Assembly: GCA_947502835.1 (NCBI GenBank)
Contig: CANNBJ010000004.1
Coordinates: 359,669 to 423,668, forward strand
Direction: 5' to 3'
Source: Bdellovibrionales bacterium
GTDB lineage: Bacteria > Bdellovibrionota > UBA1018 > CAIMNF01
DNA: 64,000 nt
The translations under genes and the position numbers were made by a program. Positions 16,258-24,936 of this stretch are shown piece after piece. The notes under the pieces are model-generated. The model was not told where the DNA came from, did not search any database, and was given only the letters and a program-made list of their open reading frames with translations. Each line of letters opens with the position of its first letter. The stretch's first letter is position 1.

Positions 16258-16893
16258 TCAAAGAGGTTCTTTGGTCTTGATCCGGACCGGTTTCCGGCTG
16301 AAGGGATGAATGAACTCAAGCATGGATGCTTGCAACATGAGTCGGACCGGTCCTTTGAAGAAGGGTTTCCAGACGTCGGGATTTCCATACAGGGGATCTC
16401 CCGCGAGGGCATGGCCCATGGATTCAAAATGTCGTCTGATTTGGTGAAACCGGCCCGTGTGGGGATGCACTTCCACCAAACTGAATCCTTTTGAGGTTTT
16501 CACCCGGCTGAAATCGGTCCGTGCGGACTCGGTTTCAACGGATTTGTTTTTTTTGAGTGGAGTGCGGATGATCCCCTTTGCGGGAACCTCCCCCGAACAC
16601 CAGGCATGGTAGGTTTTTTTCACTTTGTGTTCCTTGAACAGACGAGTGAAGGCCGCAGCGCTTTTCGGATCCAGGGCAAACAATACGAGGCCCGAGGTGT
16701 CCGCATCGATCCGGTGTACCGGAAACAAGCGTTGATTGAGTTGGTCTTCGAGCAGCTCCTTCAATCCTGGTGCATTCCCGCCGCGGGATTCGCGATAGGT
16801 GGGGATTCCGCAGGGTTTGTGAGCGGCAAGGCAAAACGAATCCCGATGGATGATCTTGAATTTGCGGGAAGGTGCGGGGGAGTCCGGATTCAT
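16258..16893 (-). CDS. RluA-family pseudouridine synthase (TruC-like)
   Basis: 211 residues without an S4 domain. The catalytic motif is HRIDADTSGLVLFAL, with the nucleophilic Asp in HRID. GRFHQIRRHFESMGHALAGDPLYG is the second family motif, and the QIRRH form is closest to TruC, which modifies U65 of tRNAs. RluA-family rRNA targets cannot be excluded. It is transcribed divergently from the ornithine aminotransferase gene. Confidence 0.83.
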   Translation of the reverse strand: MNPDSPAPSRKFKIIHRDSFCLAAHKPCGIPTYRESRGGNAPGLKELLEDQLNQRLFPVHRIDADTSGLVLFALDPKSAAAFTRLFKEHKVKKTYHAWCSGEVPAKGIIRTPLKKNKSVETESARTDFSRVKTSKGFSLVEVHPHTGRFHQIRRHFESMGHALAGDPLYGNPDVWKPFFKGPVRLMLQASMLEFIHPFSRKPVRIKTKEPL

Positions 16894-16940
16894 TCCATCG
16901 CACTATACATGAAACGGGGCTTTCTGCTAAAAGATCTCCC

Positions 16941-18185
16941 ATGCATTTGACTGAAAACGCCCGGCGCATGATTGAGCTCGAAAACCGCTATGGGGGAAAA
17001 AACTATGCCCCGCTCGAAGTGGTCCTGAGCGAAGGCCGGGGCGCACGGGTCTGGGATGTCGATGGCAAGGAGTATCTTGATTTCCTGTCCGCCTACAGCG
17101 CGGTCAATCAGGGGCATGCCCATCCCCGCATCATTGCAGCCCTGACGGAGCAAGCCTCCCGGCTGACCCTCACTTCGCGTGCATTCTACAATGACCGGTT
17201 GGGCGAGTTCGAACAGTGGCTGTGCGAGCTCACCGGGTTTGATCGGATGATCCCGATGAATTCCGGGGCCGAGGCCGTCGAAACGGCGATGAAACTCGCA
17301 CGCCGCTGGGGCTATGATGTGAAAAAGATTCCTGAGAATCAGGCAAAGATCATTGTGTGCGAAGGAAATTTCCACGGCCGCACACTCGGAATCCTTTCCG
17401 CCTCCACCGATCCCGCGTCCCGCGGAGGCTTCGGTCCCTACCTTCCCGGCTTCATTGTGATTCCTTACAACGATCTCTCAGCCCTCGAGCAGGCGCTCAA
17501 GGACCCCCATGTGGCCGGATTCCTGGTCGAGCCGATCCAAGGGGAGGCGGGAGTCGTGGTTCCGGATGAAGGGTACCTCCGCTGTGCTGCCTGCATGTGC
17601 AAGAGAGCCGGGGTGCTCTTCATGGCGGATGAGGTTCAAACGGGTCTTTCGAGAACCGGAAGGCTCTTTGCCTGTGATCATGAGAATGTGAAACCGGACG
17701 TGCTGATTTTGGGAAAGGCGCTTTCAGGGGGCGTTCTTCCTGTGTCAGCGGTGCTCTCCTCCCATGAAGTGATCCTGACCATCAAGCCCGGGGAGCATGG
17801 CTCCACATTCGGGGGAAACCCCCTTGCCTGTGCCGTGGCCCGAGCCGCTGTTCAGGTCTTGCTGGATGAGAAGTTAGCGGAACGGGCCGAGAGTCTCGGG
17901 CGGATTTTCAGGAGCGAACTTGAAGCGCTGAACTCGCCAATCGTTGAAAAGGTTCGGGGCAAGGGCCTCCTCAATGCAGTGGTGATTCGTCCTCACGGAA
18001 AGAATGAAAAGGGCAATCCCAAAACTGCCTATGATCTTTGCCACGAGCTTGCGTACCATGGAGTGCTTGCAAAGCAAACGCATGTCCACACGATCCGTTT
18101 CGCACCTCCTCTTGTGATCACCGAGGCTGAGCTTCAACGTGGACTTTCCGTGATCAAGCAAGTAATTTCAAAATCATGCGAGTGA
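16941..18185 (+). CDS. rocD: Ornithine aminotransferase
   Basis: 414 residues from ATG 16941 (MHLTENARRMIELENRYGGKNYAPL), the normal RocD/OAT length. The class III aminotransferase signature is present (VLFMADEVQTGLSRTG, then GKALSGGVLPVSAVL with the PLP lysine), as is HGSTFGGNPLACAVA. The enzyme converts ornithine and 2-oxoglutarate to glutamate semialdehyde and glutamate. The longer reading from 16872 overlaps the divergent synthase gene and is rejected. The 3' end overlaps the next gene by 10 bp. Confidence 0.92.
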   Translation: MHLTENARRMIELENRYGGKNYAPLEVVLSEGRGARVWDVDGKEYLDFLSAYSAVNQGHAHPRIIAALTEQASRLTLTSRAFYNDRLGEFEQWLCELTGFDRMIPMNSGAEAVETAMKLARRWGYDVKKIPENQAKIIVCEGNFHGRTLGILSASTDPASRGGFGPYLPGFIVIPYNDLSALEQALKDPHVAGFLVEPIQGEAGVVVPDEGYLRCAACMCKRAGVLFMADEVQTGLSRTGRLFACDHENVKPDVLILGKALSGGVLPVSAVLSSHEVILTIKPGEHGSTFGGNPLACAVARAAVQVLLDEKLAERAESLGRIFRSELEALNSPIVEKVRGKGLLNAVVIRPHGKNEKGNPKTAYDLCHELAYHGVLAKQTHVHTIRFAPPLVITEAELQRGLSVIKQVISKSCE

Positions 18186-19465
18186 TTGAGAAAACCTTAG
18201 GATTGATTTTGATGCTGATCTCCTGCGGCTTCGGGAATGTCGCGCTCGCGCAGACCGGAGTTTCGTTTCAGCCTCCGGGGCAGTTTCTCTCGCGTGCGGC
18301 CCTGAGTTTGTCCGATCAGTTCATCTTCACTCCGAATGACTTGGATCTTCAGTTCTTCTCGCTGGATACCGATCTTCCGTGGGAATGGGTACCTGGAAGT
18401 TTTGAATGGGTCCGGGTGGAGCGGAAGTTTCTCGTTCCCCGGGCGAGAGCCAGGATCCGCGTGCCGAAGGGCACTTCTGCCAGATATTTTGATACGATTT
18501 TTCAATCACAAGACGACTCCCTTGAGATCCCGGTGATCCTGAGTGGCGAGTCCGGAAACCTGATCCGTGTGGGGAACAAAGACCCAAAGCAAGTGAGGGT
18601 TCGATTCAAGCGGGTCCGGCCGCTTGCGCCTGGGCTTGTGCTTGATTCGAATTGCAGTCAGACCCCGATCGAGCTTTCTTCCCTGAAGCTCGATCATTCC
18701 TGGGTTTACGTTTCGTGCCAAACGGTTCATCCGGCACAGGACTCGGGCTATGTGATGAGGGTGGATCTTGAGATCCGGTGGGAGACCGAGTCCGGGGTGC
18801 GGACGCTTCGGTTGAATGGTGTGGATTCCGAGAGTGCCGATTCGGTTACGCATCTTGTGTCGTTCCATCACCGGTCCGGATCCTATCGGCTGGAAAAAGG
18901 GGGGGATGTTGTTGAAATCCGGGTTCCGGTGTCCGAACGATTCCATCCCCTTTGGGTCTCTCTTGGAATTGGTCCGTATTCCCACCAGAATGTGGTGAGG
19001 GCTTTTCCGACAATTTATGCCGGATATTATTTCAGCGAGGGGATGAAGCTTGCCTCCTTCAGTGCGTTTCCCATTCGTGCAAAGCCCGAAGTGGATACTG
19101 GACTGTATTTGGTCTCAGAGCAGTTTCGCGGGATCGATGAGCGGATCAATTTCAATTTGCTTCTTGGTGCGCACGTTCTCAGTTTTCACTCGGGAGGGAA
19201 GCACTATGCCCGCATGAGTGCGCCCCAAGGGATTGAGATCGGATTCCGGGACTTTTTGTTCCGGCACCAGAACTTCACGTTCGGGGGTTTTTTCTACCCG
19301 CTGATTTCCAATCGTTCCTACATCAATTCCTGGATCCGATTCGGGAATGGCAATCTTTTTTACGAATTCAATTTCATCAATTGGCAGGAACCCACCGACA
19401 CCGGGATCTTCACCGGAAAGAGTGCGGGGGTTTCTATCGGATTTCCGCTCTTCCGGGCGCTTTAG
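18176..19465 (+). CDS. Exported, probably outer-membrane beta-barrel protein
   Basis: 429 residues. Residues 1-26 are a signal peptide (LGLILMLISCGFGNVALAQ). The C-terminal half alternates aromatic and polar residues in short strands (YYFSEGMKLASFSAFPIRA, FTFGGFFYPLISNRSYINSW), and the C-terminus has a strand-like GVSIGFPLFRAL ending. The N-terminal half looks like a beta-rich periplasmic domain. I do not recognise the family. Its last codons and stop form the left end of the first palindromic repeat. Confidence 0.65.
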   Translation: MRVIEKTLGLILMLISCGFGNVALAQTGVSFQPPGQFLSRAALSLSDQFIFTPNDLDLQFFSLDTDLPWEWVPGSFEWVRVERKFLVPRARARIRVPKGTSARYFDTIFQSQDDSLEIPVILSGESGNLIRVGNKDPKQVRVRFKRVRPLAPGLVLDSNCSQTPIELSSLKLDHSWVYVSCQTVHPAQDSGYVMRVDLEIRWETESGVRTLRLNGVDSESADSVTHLVSFHHRSGSYRLEKGGDVVEIRVPVSERFHPLWVSLGIGPYSHQNVVRAFPTIYAGYYFSEGMKLASFSAFPIRAKPEVDTGLYLVSEQFRGIDERINFNLLLGAHVLSFHSGGKHYARMSAPQGIEIGFRDFLFRHQNFTFGGFFYPLISNRSYINSWIRFGNGNLFYEFNFINWQEPTDTGIFTGKSAGVSIGFPLFRAL

Positions 19466-19644
19466 GTTGGCGCTGTAAGGGTGGAGTGCCAGAGGTCCGT
19501 GGGAAGGGATTGGGCTTTGCCCTCCGAGCCGCGTCCTGCGGCCTCGCTTCCGTCTTTCCTGACTCGCGAGAGTCGGGCAAAACCCAATCCCTTCCCACGG
19601 ACCTCTGACCTTTCACTGCGATGCCGCGCCCATTTAAAGCGCCC
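19455..19644. repeat. Long palindromic repeat, copy 1
   Basis: The inner arms 19490-19521 and 19576-19607 are complementary at 31 of 32 positions. Weaker pairing continues outward to GGGCGCTTTA (19455-19464) with TAAAGCGCCC (19635-19644). The central core, 19522-19575, has two small hairpins: CGAGCCGC/GCGGCCTCG (one bulged C, loop GTCCT) and GACTC-GCGA-GAGTC. The left end includes the stop codon of the upstream gene. Confidence 0.8.
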
Positions 19645-19744
19645 GAACCATGCGATTCGTCCTCGGGACGATCTGGACTTGGGTCGAATTGAGGGGGGAG
19701 CCCGCGTGCCGTGCTGGAAATTCCTTGAATAAGTATGGTCTTGG

Positions 19745-19857
19745 CCTCCGAGCCGCGTCCTGCGGCCTCGCTTTCGTCTTTCCTGACTCGCGAGAGTCGG
19801 GCAAAACCCAATCCCTTCCCACGGACCTCTGACCTTTCACTGCGATGCCGCGCCCAT
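19745..19857. repeat. Partial direct copy of palindromic repeat 1 (core plus right arm)
   Basis: Bases 19745-19857 repeat 19521-19633 at 112 of 113 positions (only 19550 versus 19774 differs). The left arm is missing: the bases before 19745 (GTATGGTCTTGG) do not pair with the right arm, so this copy cannot form the long stem. Confidence 0.85.
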
Positions 19858-19864
19858 GCGCGGA

Positions 19865-20059
19865 GCGGACCGCTTTGTGTGTGCTCGGCAAAGTCGGTTT
19901 TGAGGGAAGCGTCTTGGTCCCTTGGGCATTTGGCCGACTCTTGCGAGGGAGGATTCCCGGAAGCAAGGCCGCAGGACGCGGCTTGGAGGCCAAATGTCCA
20001 AGGGACCAAGAAGGTTCTTTCTTGAGCCCCTTTTGCCGAGCAAATAAAGAGAGGTCCGC
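19865..20059. repeat. Long palindromic repeat, copy 3, inverted and with different arms
   Basis: The inner arms 19913-19935 and 19988-20010 are complementary at 22 of 23 positions. Further out, TGCTCGGCAAA (19882-19892) pairs perfectly with TTTGCCGAGCA (20032-20042), and GCGGACC (19865-19871) with GGTCCGC (20053-20059). The core (19936-19987), read on the minus strand, matches the copy 1 core at about 46 of 55 positions, but the arms are unrelated to those of copy 1. Confidence 0.8.
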
Positions 20060-20196
20060 CTGAGTTGTAAACCTGCTTCACTGAGTCAAGCTTGCGCTGT
20101 GCGTTAGGAACATCTTTTTTTTGTTTATCCCTTATCTGATCAAGGCGTTTCGTGTAGATTCACCCCATCTTCAACTTTGAGAAAGGATCTGGATTC

Positions 20197-21144
20197 ATGG
20201 CGAACCGTCGGCCAAAAATTTCGGTGATTGGTGCAGGATTTGTGGGTTCAACTTGTGCGCACTGGGCTGCGAGCAAGGAACTTGGAGATGTCGTCCTCAT
20301 CGACATCAACGGAGATGCTGCAAAGGGTAAGGCCCTTGATTTGTTTGAGGCTTCTCCTGTTGAGGGATTTGATTCGAATGTCGTGGGTGGTTCCGATTAC
20401 GCGCTCACAAAAGATTCTGATGTTGTGGTGATCACCGCAGGCCTGCCCCGCAAGCCCGGCATGAGCCGTGATGACCTGCTTGCCACCAATGCGAAGATCG
20501 TAAAAGAGTGCGCCCAGAATGTGGCGAAGTTTTCTCCGAATTGCGTATTGATTGTTGTTTCGAATCCGCTCGATGCCATGTGCCACGTGGCGATGGATGC
20601 AACTGGATTTCCGCGTGAGCGCGTACTTGGAATGGCAGGAGTTCTTGATTCCGCCCGCTTCCGAAGCTTCATCGCGATGGAGTGCAATGTGAGCGTTGAA
20701 GATGTGCAAGCGTTCGTCTTCGGCGGTCACGGCGACACCATGGTTCCGATGCCGCGCTACGTTTCGGTGGGCGGAGTTCCTCTCACCCAGATGCTCCCAA
20801 AAGACCGCATTGATGCAATCGTCGATCGCACCCGCAAGGGCGGAGCCGAAATCGTGGAACTTCTGAAGACAGGATCTGCGTACTATGCGCCAGCGGCCTC
20901 CGCTGTTCAGATGGTGGAAGCCATTGTGCGTGACAAAAAGCGCATTCTTCCGTGTGCGGTGAACCTGAGCGGCGAGTACGGAGTCACCGGACTTTTCGTG
21001 GGCGTTCTTGCGAAACTCGGCGCCAAGGGTCTGGAAGGTGTCCCGACACTTGAAATGAATGCCGAAGAAAAAGACATGTTTGGAAAATCCGCAGCCGCTG
21101 TGAAGGGCCTTGTGGATGACATGAAGAGATTGGGGCTCAGCTAA
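20197..21144 (+). CDS. mdh: Malate dehydrogenase
   Basis: 315 residues of the LDH-like MDH type. The NAD-binding GAGFVGST lies at the N-terminus with the specificity Asp in VVLIDI. The substrate-loop arginine pair is in [14 protein letters not shown], and the catalytic His is in [11 protein letters not shown]. It interconverts malate and oxaloacetate in the TCA cycle. The stop overlaps the sucC start (TAATG), so it leads an mdh-sucC-sucD-ndk operon. Confidence 0.96.
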   Translation: MANRRPKISVIGAGFVGSTCAHWAASKELGDVVLIDINGDAAKGKALDLFEASPVEGFDSNVVGGSDYALTKDSDVVVITAGLPRKPGMSRDDLLATNAKIVKECAQNVAKFSPNCVLIVVSNPLDAMCHVAMDATGFPRERVLGMAGVLDSARFRSFIAMECNVSVEDVQAFVFGGHGDTMVPMPRYVSVGGVPLTQMLPKDRIDAIVDRTRKGGAEIVELLKTGSAYYAPAASAVQMVEAIVRDKKRILPCAVNLSGEYGVTGLFVGVLAKLGAKGLEGVPTLEMNAEEKDMFGKSAAAVKGLVDDMKRLGLS

Positions 21145-22355
21145 TGAATATTCACGAGTATCAGGCAAAAAGTCTTCTCAAACGATTCAAGGTGCCCGTC
21201 TCAGAGGGGATTCTCATCGAAGGTTCGCGCGACGGAATCACCTTCAAGAGCGCCGATCAGGTTGCCCTTGAGGCGACACAAGCAGCGGAAAAGCTCAAAA
21301 AAGAAGTAAATCCGGCAGTGTTCGTGGTGAAAGCCCAGATTCATGCCGGCGGTCGCGGAAAAGCGGGCGGAGTGAAGGTCTGCAAGAATCCGGCGGATGT
21401 TCCTGCAGCGGCAAATGCCATCATGGGCAAGGTGCTGGTGACCCCGCAGACCGGAGCCGAAGGAAAAAAAGTCCACAAGCTCTGGATTGAAGGCGGCTCG
21501 GACATTAAAAAAGAATACTACCTTGGAGTGGTTCTGGATCGCGCCCTCTCACAGGTGGTGATGATGGCGTCCACCGAGGGTGGAATGGAAATCGAGGAAG
21601 TGGCCGAGACACATCCTGAAAAAATCTTCCGGGTTGTGATCAATCCGGGCACAGGCTACCTCCCGTTTCATGGTCGCACTCTTGCCAACGCACTCGGACT
21701 TCCTGCAGAACTCCATAAGGATGCAGTGAGCTTTTTCAAGGGCGTGTACGAATGCTTCATCAAAATGGATTGCTCGCAAGTCGAGATCAATCCGATGGTG
21801 GTCACCGGAGACAACAAGATTCTCGCGCTCGATGCGAAGGTTAATTTCGATGACAACGCACTCTTTCGCCATCCGGATGTGATGGAAATGCGCGATACTC
21901 TTGAAGAGAACGCGCAAGACGTCGAAGCCTCGAAGTACGAACTCGCTTACATTGCCCTCGATGGAAACATCGGTTGCCTTGTGAATGGAGCGGGTCTTGC
22001 GATGGCGACTCTCGACATCATCAAGCTCCATGGCGGGACTCCTGCAAACTTCCTCGATGTGGGAGGAGGGGCTTCAAAAGAAAAAGTCACCCAAGCCTTC
22101 AAGATCATCCTGAAGGATCCGAAAGTGAAGGCGATTCTGGTCAATATCTTCGGCGGCATCATGAAGTGTGATGTGATCGCGGAGGGTGTGATTGCGGCGG
22201 CAAAAGAGCTTCAGCTCAAGGTTCCCCTCGTGGTTCGTCTGGAAGGAACCAATGTCGAGCTCGGGAAGAAGATTCTGAGTGAAAGCGGTCTTAAAATCAC
22301 GCCTGCAGACGATCTCGAGGATGCGGCAAAAAAAGTTGTGGCAGCAGCACGGTAA
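21144..22355 (+). CDS. sucC: Succinyl-CoA synthetase beta subunit
   Basis: 403 residues with an N-terminal ATP-grasp domain ([15 protein letters not shown], then [18 protein letters not shown]) and a C-terminal CoA-ligase domain containing [15 protein letters not shown]. It binds the nucleotide and succinate half of the SucCD reaction, which makes ATP or GTP from succinyl-CoA. Coupled to mdh by one overlapping base and followed 12 bp later by sucD. It is slightly longer than the E. coli protein (388), with an insert near residue 30. Confidence 0.95.
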   Translation: MNIHEYQAKSLLKRFKVPVSEGILIEGSRDGITFKSADQVALEATQAAEKLKKEVNPAVFVVKAQIHAGGRGKAGGVKVCKNPADVPAAANAIMGKVLVTPQTGAEGKKVHKLWIEGGSDIKKEYYLGVVLDRALSQVVMMASTEGGMEIEEVAETHPEKIFRVVINPGTGYLPFHGRTLANALGLPAELHKDAVSFFKGVYECFIKMDCSQVEINPMVVTGDNKILALDAKVNFDDNALFRHPDVMEMRDTLEENAQDVEASKYELAYIALDGNIGCLVNGAGLAMATLDIIKLHGGTPANFLDVGGGASKEKVTQAFKIILKDPKVKAILVNIFGGIMKCDVIAEGVIAAAKELQLKVPLVVRLEGTNVELGKKILSESGLKITPADDLEDAAKKVVAAAR

Positions 22356-22367
22356 AGAGGGTGAACC

Positions 22368-23255
22368 ATGTCAATCTGGGTAAATAAAAACACAAAATTG
22401 ATCGTTCAGGGAATCACAGGCTCGCAAGGTCTCTTTCATGCGAAAGGCTGTGATGACTATGGCTCCAAGATCGGTGGCGCGAAAGTGGTCGGTGGGGTGA
22501 CTCCCGGCAAGGGCGGCCAGACGGTCGAGGGCTTCCCGGTATTCAATACGGTTGCCGAAGCAGTAAAGGCGACCAGTGCGAATGCGACCATGATCTTTGT
22601 TCCGCCTCCGTTTGCAGCAGACTCCATTTGTGAGGCGGCAGACGCTGGAATTCCTCTCATCATCTGCATTACCGAAGGCATTCCGATCACTGACATGATC
22701 GCGACCAAGCGCTATGTGAAGGAGCGGGGTTCCCGGCTCATCGGCCCGAACTGTCCCGGGATCATTACACCGGGCGAGTGCAAGATCGGGATCATGCCAG
22801 GACACATTCACCTGCCGGGAAAGATCGGAGTGGTTTCCCGCTCCGGAACCCTGACCTACGAGGCAGTTCACCAGCTCACCAAGCTTGGCATTGGCCAGAG
22901 TACCTGTGTGGGGATCGGCGGAGACCCCGTGAACGGCACCAATTTCATTGATGTTCTTGAGGCCTTCAACAACGATCCGGGAACCGAAGGCGTGATCATG
23001 ATCGGTGAGATCGGCGGGACCGCAGAGGAAGAAGCGGCCGAGTGGATCCAAAAGAACATGAAAAAACCCGTAGCTGGTTTCATCGGAGGCGCATCCGCAC
23101 CTCCGGGCAAGCGGATGGGGCACGCAGGTGCGATCATCTCGGGAGGCAAGGGAACCGCGGAAGAAAAATTCAAAGCCCTGGAGAAGGCGGGGGTCCGGAT
23201 TTCCCGGTCGCCGGCAACCCTGGGTGTAACGATGAAGGAAGCGCTGAAGCGCTGA
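22368..23255 (+). CDS. sucD: Succinyl-CoA synthetase alpha subunit
   Basis: 295 residues. The N-terminal Rossmann CoA-binding domain has [15 protein letters not shown]. The phosphorylated active-site histidine is in [17 protein letters not shown], and the [10 protein letters not shown] and [12 protein letters not shown] motifs are present. It works as a complex with SucC in the cytoplasm. The GAACCATG context gives a moderate ribosome binding site. Standard length, with no anomalies. Confidence 0.96.
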   Translation: MSIWVNKNTKLIVQGITGSQGLFHAKGCDDYGSKIGGAKVVGGVTPGKGGQTVEGFPVFNTVAEAVKATSANATMIFVPPPFAADSICEAADAGIPLIICITEGIPITDMIATKRYVKERGSRLIGPNCPGIITPGECKIGIMPGHIHLPGKIGVVSRSGTLTYEAVHQLTKLGIGQSTCVGIGGDPVNGTNFIDVLEAFNNDPGTEGVIMIGEIGGTAEEEAAEWIQKNMKKPVAGFIGGASAPPGKRMGHAGAIISGGKGTAEEKFKALEKAGVRISRSPATLGVTMKEALKR

Positions 23256-23290
23256 GTTTAACCGGCGCATGAGCGCCAAAGGAGCATTCA

Positions 23291-23719
23291 ATGGCAATCG
23301 AAAAAACATTCAGTATCGTAAAACCGAACGCAGTGGCAAAGAACAACATCGGGAAAATCATGGATCGTTTCGAGAGTCGCGGTCTTCGGATCGCAGCTGC
23401 GAAATTCACCCGTCTCTCCAAGGAAAAAGCCGAAGGCTTTTACATTGAACACAAGGAACGTCCGTTTTTCGGAAGCCTGGTGAATTTCATGACCAGCGGT
23501 CCTGTGTTGTTGATGGTTCTTGAGGGCGAGAACGCGGTTGCGATGAACCGTGAAATCATGGGAGCCACCGATCCTGCGAAGGCCGCTCCAGGTACCATCC
23601 GCAAGGATTTCGCCGACAGCATCGAAGCAAACGCAGTGCACGGATCCGACAGCACGACATCCGCGGATCGCGAAATCTCCTATTTCTTTGAAAAGAATGA
23701 AGTGATCGGCCGGTTCTAA
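23291..23719 (+). CDS. ndk: Nucleoside diphosphate kinase
   Basis: 142 residues, normal for bacterial Ndk. The start [15 protein letters not shown] and the active-site [20 protein letters not shown], with the phosphohistidine, are diagnostic. It balances NTP pools by transferring the terminal phosphate from ATP. Lying next to sucCD, whose product NTP it can use, makes functional sense. A strong AAAGGAGC ribosome binding site precedes the ATG. Confidence 0.96.
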   Translation: MAIEKTFSIVKPNAVAKNNIGKIMDRFESRGLRIAAAKFTRLSKEKAEGFYIEHKERPFFGSLVNFMTSGPVLLMVLEGENAVAMNREIMGATDPAKAAPGTIRKDFADSIEANAVHGSDSTTSADREISYFFEKNEVIGRF

Positions 23720-23752
23720 GGCGATTGAGACGGGTTTGGAGGGAAAAGACGC

Positions 23753-24268
23753 ATGAAGAAGTCGATTGATCTGAATAAGTTCAAGGAAGTGGTGGGGCAA
23801 CTCAAGACCAAGCAGAAGCAACTGCAAGGACTCATGAACAAGGAAACCCTGAAGGAGGCCACGCGCTACGCCGAGACCTCCCGCAAGGAAATCCAACGCC
23901 TCATTCGTGAAACCGACGTGAAGAAGGTGAAGACACTTCTGGCGAAGGAAGCCAATGAGATCAAGAAGCTTCAGAACTCCATCCCGGGAGAGCTTGCGAG
24001 GTTCAGCAAGTTCGTCGAATCCCAACGCAAGGAATTCGAAAAGATCCTGAAAACCGTGAATGCTCTTGAGGCGGCGGAATTCATCCAGAAAAAGGTCGGC
24101 GAGAAGGTGGGAATCAAGCGTAAAACCAAGGACATTCCTGTGAAAAAGACAAGAAAGTCGAAGTCCACCGGGGCGGTTGCATCTGCGGCCGCGTCAGTGA
24201 CTGAGACGCCAGAAGCCGGGGTGTCGTCCGCCGATGCGGGAACTACAGGTTCCACGCAGGGCGTTTAA
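23753..24268 (+). CDS. Lysine-rich coiled-coil protein of unknown function
   Basis: 171 residues. Residues 1-115 are charged and helical with heptad-like spacing (a coiled coil). Residues 118-140 are strongly basic (KRKTKDIPVKKTRKSKSTG), and the last 30 are Ala/Ser/Thr/Gly-rich and probably disordered. There is no signal peptide. The basic tail resembles nucleic-acid-binding tails, and the next gene also carries a lysine-rich extension, so both may work near DNA. Phasin-like proteins share this general look. Function not assigned. Confidence 0.65.
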   Translation: MKKSIDLNKFKEVVGQLKTKQKQLQGLMNKETLKEATRYAETSRKEIQRLIRETDVKKVKTLLAKEANEIKKLQNSIPGELARFSKFVESQRKEFEKILKTVNALEAAEFIQKKVGEKVGIKRKTKDIPVKKTRKSKSTGAVASAAASVTETPEAGVSSADAGTTGSTQGV

Positions 24269-24293
24269 AACCCGAACAAGGAGCAATTTCAAC

Positions 24294-24935
24294 ATGGCGA
24301 AGAAGCAAGTGAAACGCAAGGCGGCGGGACAAAAGAAGACCACCCCAAAGAAAACTGCGAAGAAAACAGTTCAGAAAACTGCCAAGAAAACTGTGAAGAA
24401 GGCATCTTCTGCAATGGTGAAGAAGCCAACTGTGAAAAAAGCAGATCCTGCGGTTGTGGCGACGGGTTTGCAGTCGGGTGATCTTGCTCCCGCGTTCAAG
24501 GTACAGTCGGATTCTGGCGAGTGGGTGAGCCTACAGGATTTCAAGGGAAAGACCGTGGTGCTGTATTTCTATCCGAAAGACGACACACCTGGTTGCACCA
24601 AGGAGTCATGTGACTTCCGGGATTCCTTCACGCGCTTGAAGAAAGAGGGAGTGGTGGTCTTGGGCGCAAGCAAGGATTCGGTCAGCTCCCACCAGAAGTT
24701 CAAGACCAAGTATCAACTTCCGTTTCCACTGCTCTCGGACGAAGCGGGGACACTGTGCGAGTCCTACGGTGTTTGGAAGGAAAAGAGCATGTATGGCCGG
24801 AAATACATGGGAATTGAACGATCGACATTCCTGATCGATGGCTCAGGGCGGATTGCCATGGTGTACCCGAAGGTTTCCGTACCGGGCCATGTGGACCAGG
24901 TGTTGTCGGATCTTGAGGGGCTGAAGGGAAAATAG
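24294..24935 (+). CDS. bcp: Peroxiredoxin (Bcp/PrxQ) with histone-H1-like N-terminal tail
   Basis: 213 residues from ATG 24294. Residues 1-50 are a lysine-rich tail (19 Lys in 50, with repeats of the AKKT/QKTA type) like H1-type AAK-rich histones. Residues 55-213 are a full BCP/PrxQ peroxiredoxin: peroxidatic C101 in DDTPGCTKESCDF, resolving C106 five residues on, and a C-terminal GHVDQVL helix. It reduces hydroperoxides using thioredoxin. The tail is absent from ordinary Bcp (about 155 residues) and suggests targeting to DNA or another polyanion. The longer reading from 24234 overlaps the preceding gene and is rejected. Confidence 0.9.
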   Translation: MAKKQVKRKAAGQKKTTPKKTAKKTVQKTAKKTVKKASSAMVKKPTVKKADPAVVATGLQSGDLAPAFKVQSDSGEWVSLQDFKGKTVVLYFYPKDDTPGCTKESCDFRDSFTRLKKEGVVVLGASKDSVSSHQKFKTKYQLPFPLLSDEAGTLCESYGVWKEKSMYGRKYMGIERSTFLIDGSGRIAMVYPKVSVPGHVDQVLSDLEGLKGK

Positions 24936-24936
24936 G

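Larger units (their letters stand above)
19466..20196. other. Gene-free region of long palindromic repeats, then mdh leader
   Basis: About 730 bp without a credible gene. From 19455 to 20059 it is almost all repeat: two approximately 190-bp imperfect palindromes and a 113-bp partial copy, detailed separately. Open frames on both strands here are by-products of the repeats and carry the same peptide scraps in different frames. From 20060 to 20196 the sequence is unique and AT-richer; TAGATT at 20155-20160 is a possible -10 box for mdh, with a poor -35. Confidence 0.7.

Noticed and set aside
19455-20059. CRISPR array
   Set aside because: Units are not regularly spaced, there are no short identical repeats with unique spacers and no cas genes nearby.
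19455-20059. Insertion sequence
   Set aside because: No transposase frame, no target-site duplication visible and the inverted repeats pair with each other at short distance instead of bounding a gene.
19434-20081. Long open frames on both strands through the repeat region (up to 215 codons)
   Set aside because: They repeat the same peptide scraps in several frames, start and stop within the palindromes and have no ribosome binding sites; they follow from GC-rich repeats.
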